Shown piece by piece: positions 5,467 through 5,847 of a DNA stretch of 5,847 bases (position 1 is its first letter; each line of letters opens with the position of its first letter). Below the pieces are notes generated by a model. It saw only the letters and a program-made list of their open reading frames with translations. It made no database searches and had not been told where the DNA came from. Position numbers and translations under genes: made by a program. The DNA is taken from assembly GCA_900770765.1 (NCBI GenBank), contig CAAGLK010000085.1:1-5847 (forward strand), in the 5' to 3' direction. This stretch comes from Helicobacteraceae bacterium (GTDB taxonomy: Bacteria > Campylobacterota > Campylobacteria > Campylobacterales > Helicobacteraceae).

Positions 5467-5847
5467 ATGAAGGGTGCGAAATTAAGAGTTTTAAATACAC
5501 TAGCTTATAAGCTAGGGGCGGCGACAATAGAGCATGAGAAAAGTGGAGGCGGAATCTTAAGCTTATTTTATAAATGGTGGCATATCAAAAAAGAGCACAA
5601 GAAAATTTTAAGATTTCAAGCTATGCTTGATGTGGCTAGACCAGAGCTAAAGAGACCGCCACTTTATACTTATGAGGATTATAATGAAGCATTAGCGGCT
5701 AAGGCACATTTAAGCTATCAAATAGGCTTGTGCGTTATGGAAGCCGATAGAAATAAATTCTCGGGGGGGGGGGGGGTTTTTTGGCCCAAAAAGAAAAAAT
5801 CGCAGAACAAAAAAGGGGACATAAAAAACTACAAGATTTTAACGCAG
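5467..5847 (+). CDS. Unrecognised repeat protein gene with internal poly-G tract, 3' end outside the window; possibly frameshifted
   Basis: I cannot assign a function. The first 98 residues are sound: strong ribosome binding site, no stops, native codon use, no signal peptide. Two diverged copies of one unit are visible. Copy A (11-52) reads TLAYKLGAATIEHEK, then SGGG, then a hydrophobic and basic stretch ending KKEHKKILRFQA. Copy B starts at 81 as HLSYQIGLCVMEADR and reaches SGGG at the G tract. Beyond the tract the upstream frame gives an atypical lysine-rich tail, still open at the window edge. The -1 frame instead gives LAQKEKIAEQKRGHKKLQDF, which continues copy B. The gene is therefore out of frame at 14 Gs, through phase variation or sequence error. 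The Y-x-L-G-x-A-x-I plus glycine pattern resembles, from memory only, segments in Campylobacter and Helicobacter surface-glycan transferases; this is unverified. Confidence 0.65.
   Translation, partial: MKGAKLRVLNTLAYKLGAATIEHEKSGGGILSLFYKWWHIKKEHKKILRFQAMLDVARPELKRPPLYTYEDYNEALAAKAHLSYQIGLCVMEADRNKFSGGGGVFWPKKKKSQNKKGDIKNYKILTQ
5763..5776 (+). repeat. 14-base G homopolymer inside the right-end gene
   Basis: G14 lies on the coding strand from codon 99, at the place where the second internal repeat needs a glycine run; the first copy encodes its glycines as GGA GGC GGA with no homopolymer. By reading all three downstream frames, 12 or 15 Gs would restore the copy B continuation, 14 leave the lysine-rich open frame, and 13 run into TAA at 5822-5824. 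Immediately downstream is a 7-bp foldback, TTTTTGG-C-CCAAAAA (5778-5792). Confidence 0.9.

Overview
The window looks like an AT-rich Campylobacterota genome, most likely an enterohepatic Helicobacter or a close relative. This rests on codon and base composition, the form of the GlmS, GalE and PldA proteins, the TATAAT-type promoters without a clear -35 box, and long G-runs inside coding sequence. The species cannot be fixed from the sequence alone.

Layout: a divergent pair of transcription units faces outward from a 295-bp spacer (2781-3075). Leftward run glmS (glucosamine-6-phosphate synthase, complete) and, three bases after its stop, a left-handed beta-helix acyltransferase that leaves the window at base 1. 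Rightward run galE (UDP-hexose 4-epimerase) and pldA (outer-membrane phospholipase A), which overlap by 22 bp. These are followed by a tRNA-Ser(GCU) gene with encoded CCA and an unrecognised gene that leaves the window at the right edge. The spacer holds a large imperfect inverted repeat (two 45-nt arms around a 30-nt loop that itself contains a small perfect palindrome), a second smaller inverted repeat, and putative promoters for both directions.

Functionally the window is about the cell envelope. GlmS supplies glucosamine-6-phosphate for peptidoglycan, LPS and glycans. GalE supplies UDP-galactose and perhaps UDP-GalNAc. The acyltransferase probably decorates a sugar or sugar nucleotide, and PldA remodels outer-membrane phospholipid.

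The most interesting part is the right-hand gene. Its protein has two diverged copies of a repeat about 70 residues apart. The second copy is interrupted at a 14-base G tract, and its matching continuation lies in another reading frame beyond the tract. This is either a phase-variable contingency gene captured out of frame or a homopolymer/assembly error. The left-hand partial gene also ends in a 14-base G tract on its coding strand, so both window ends lie in suspicious sequence that must be verified before biology is built on it.
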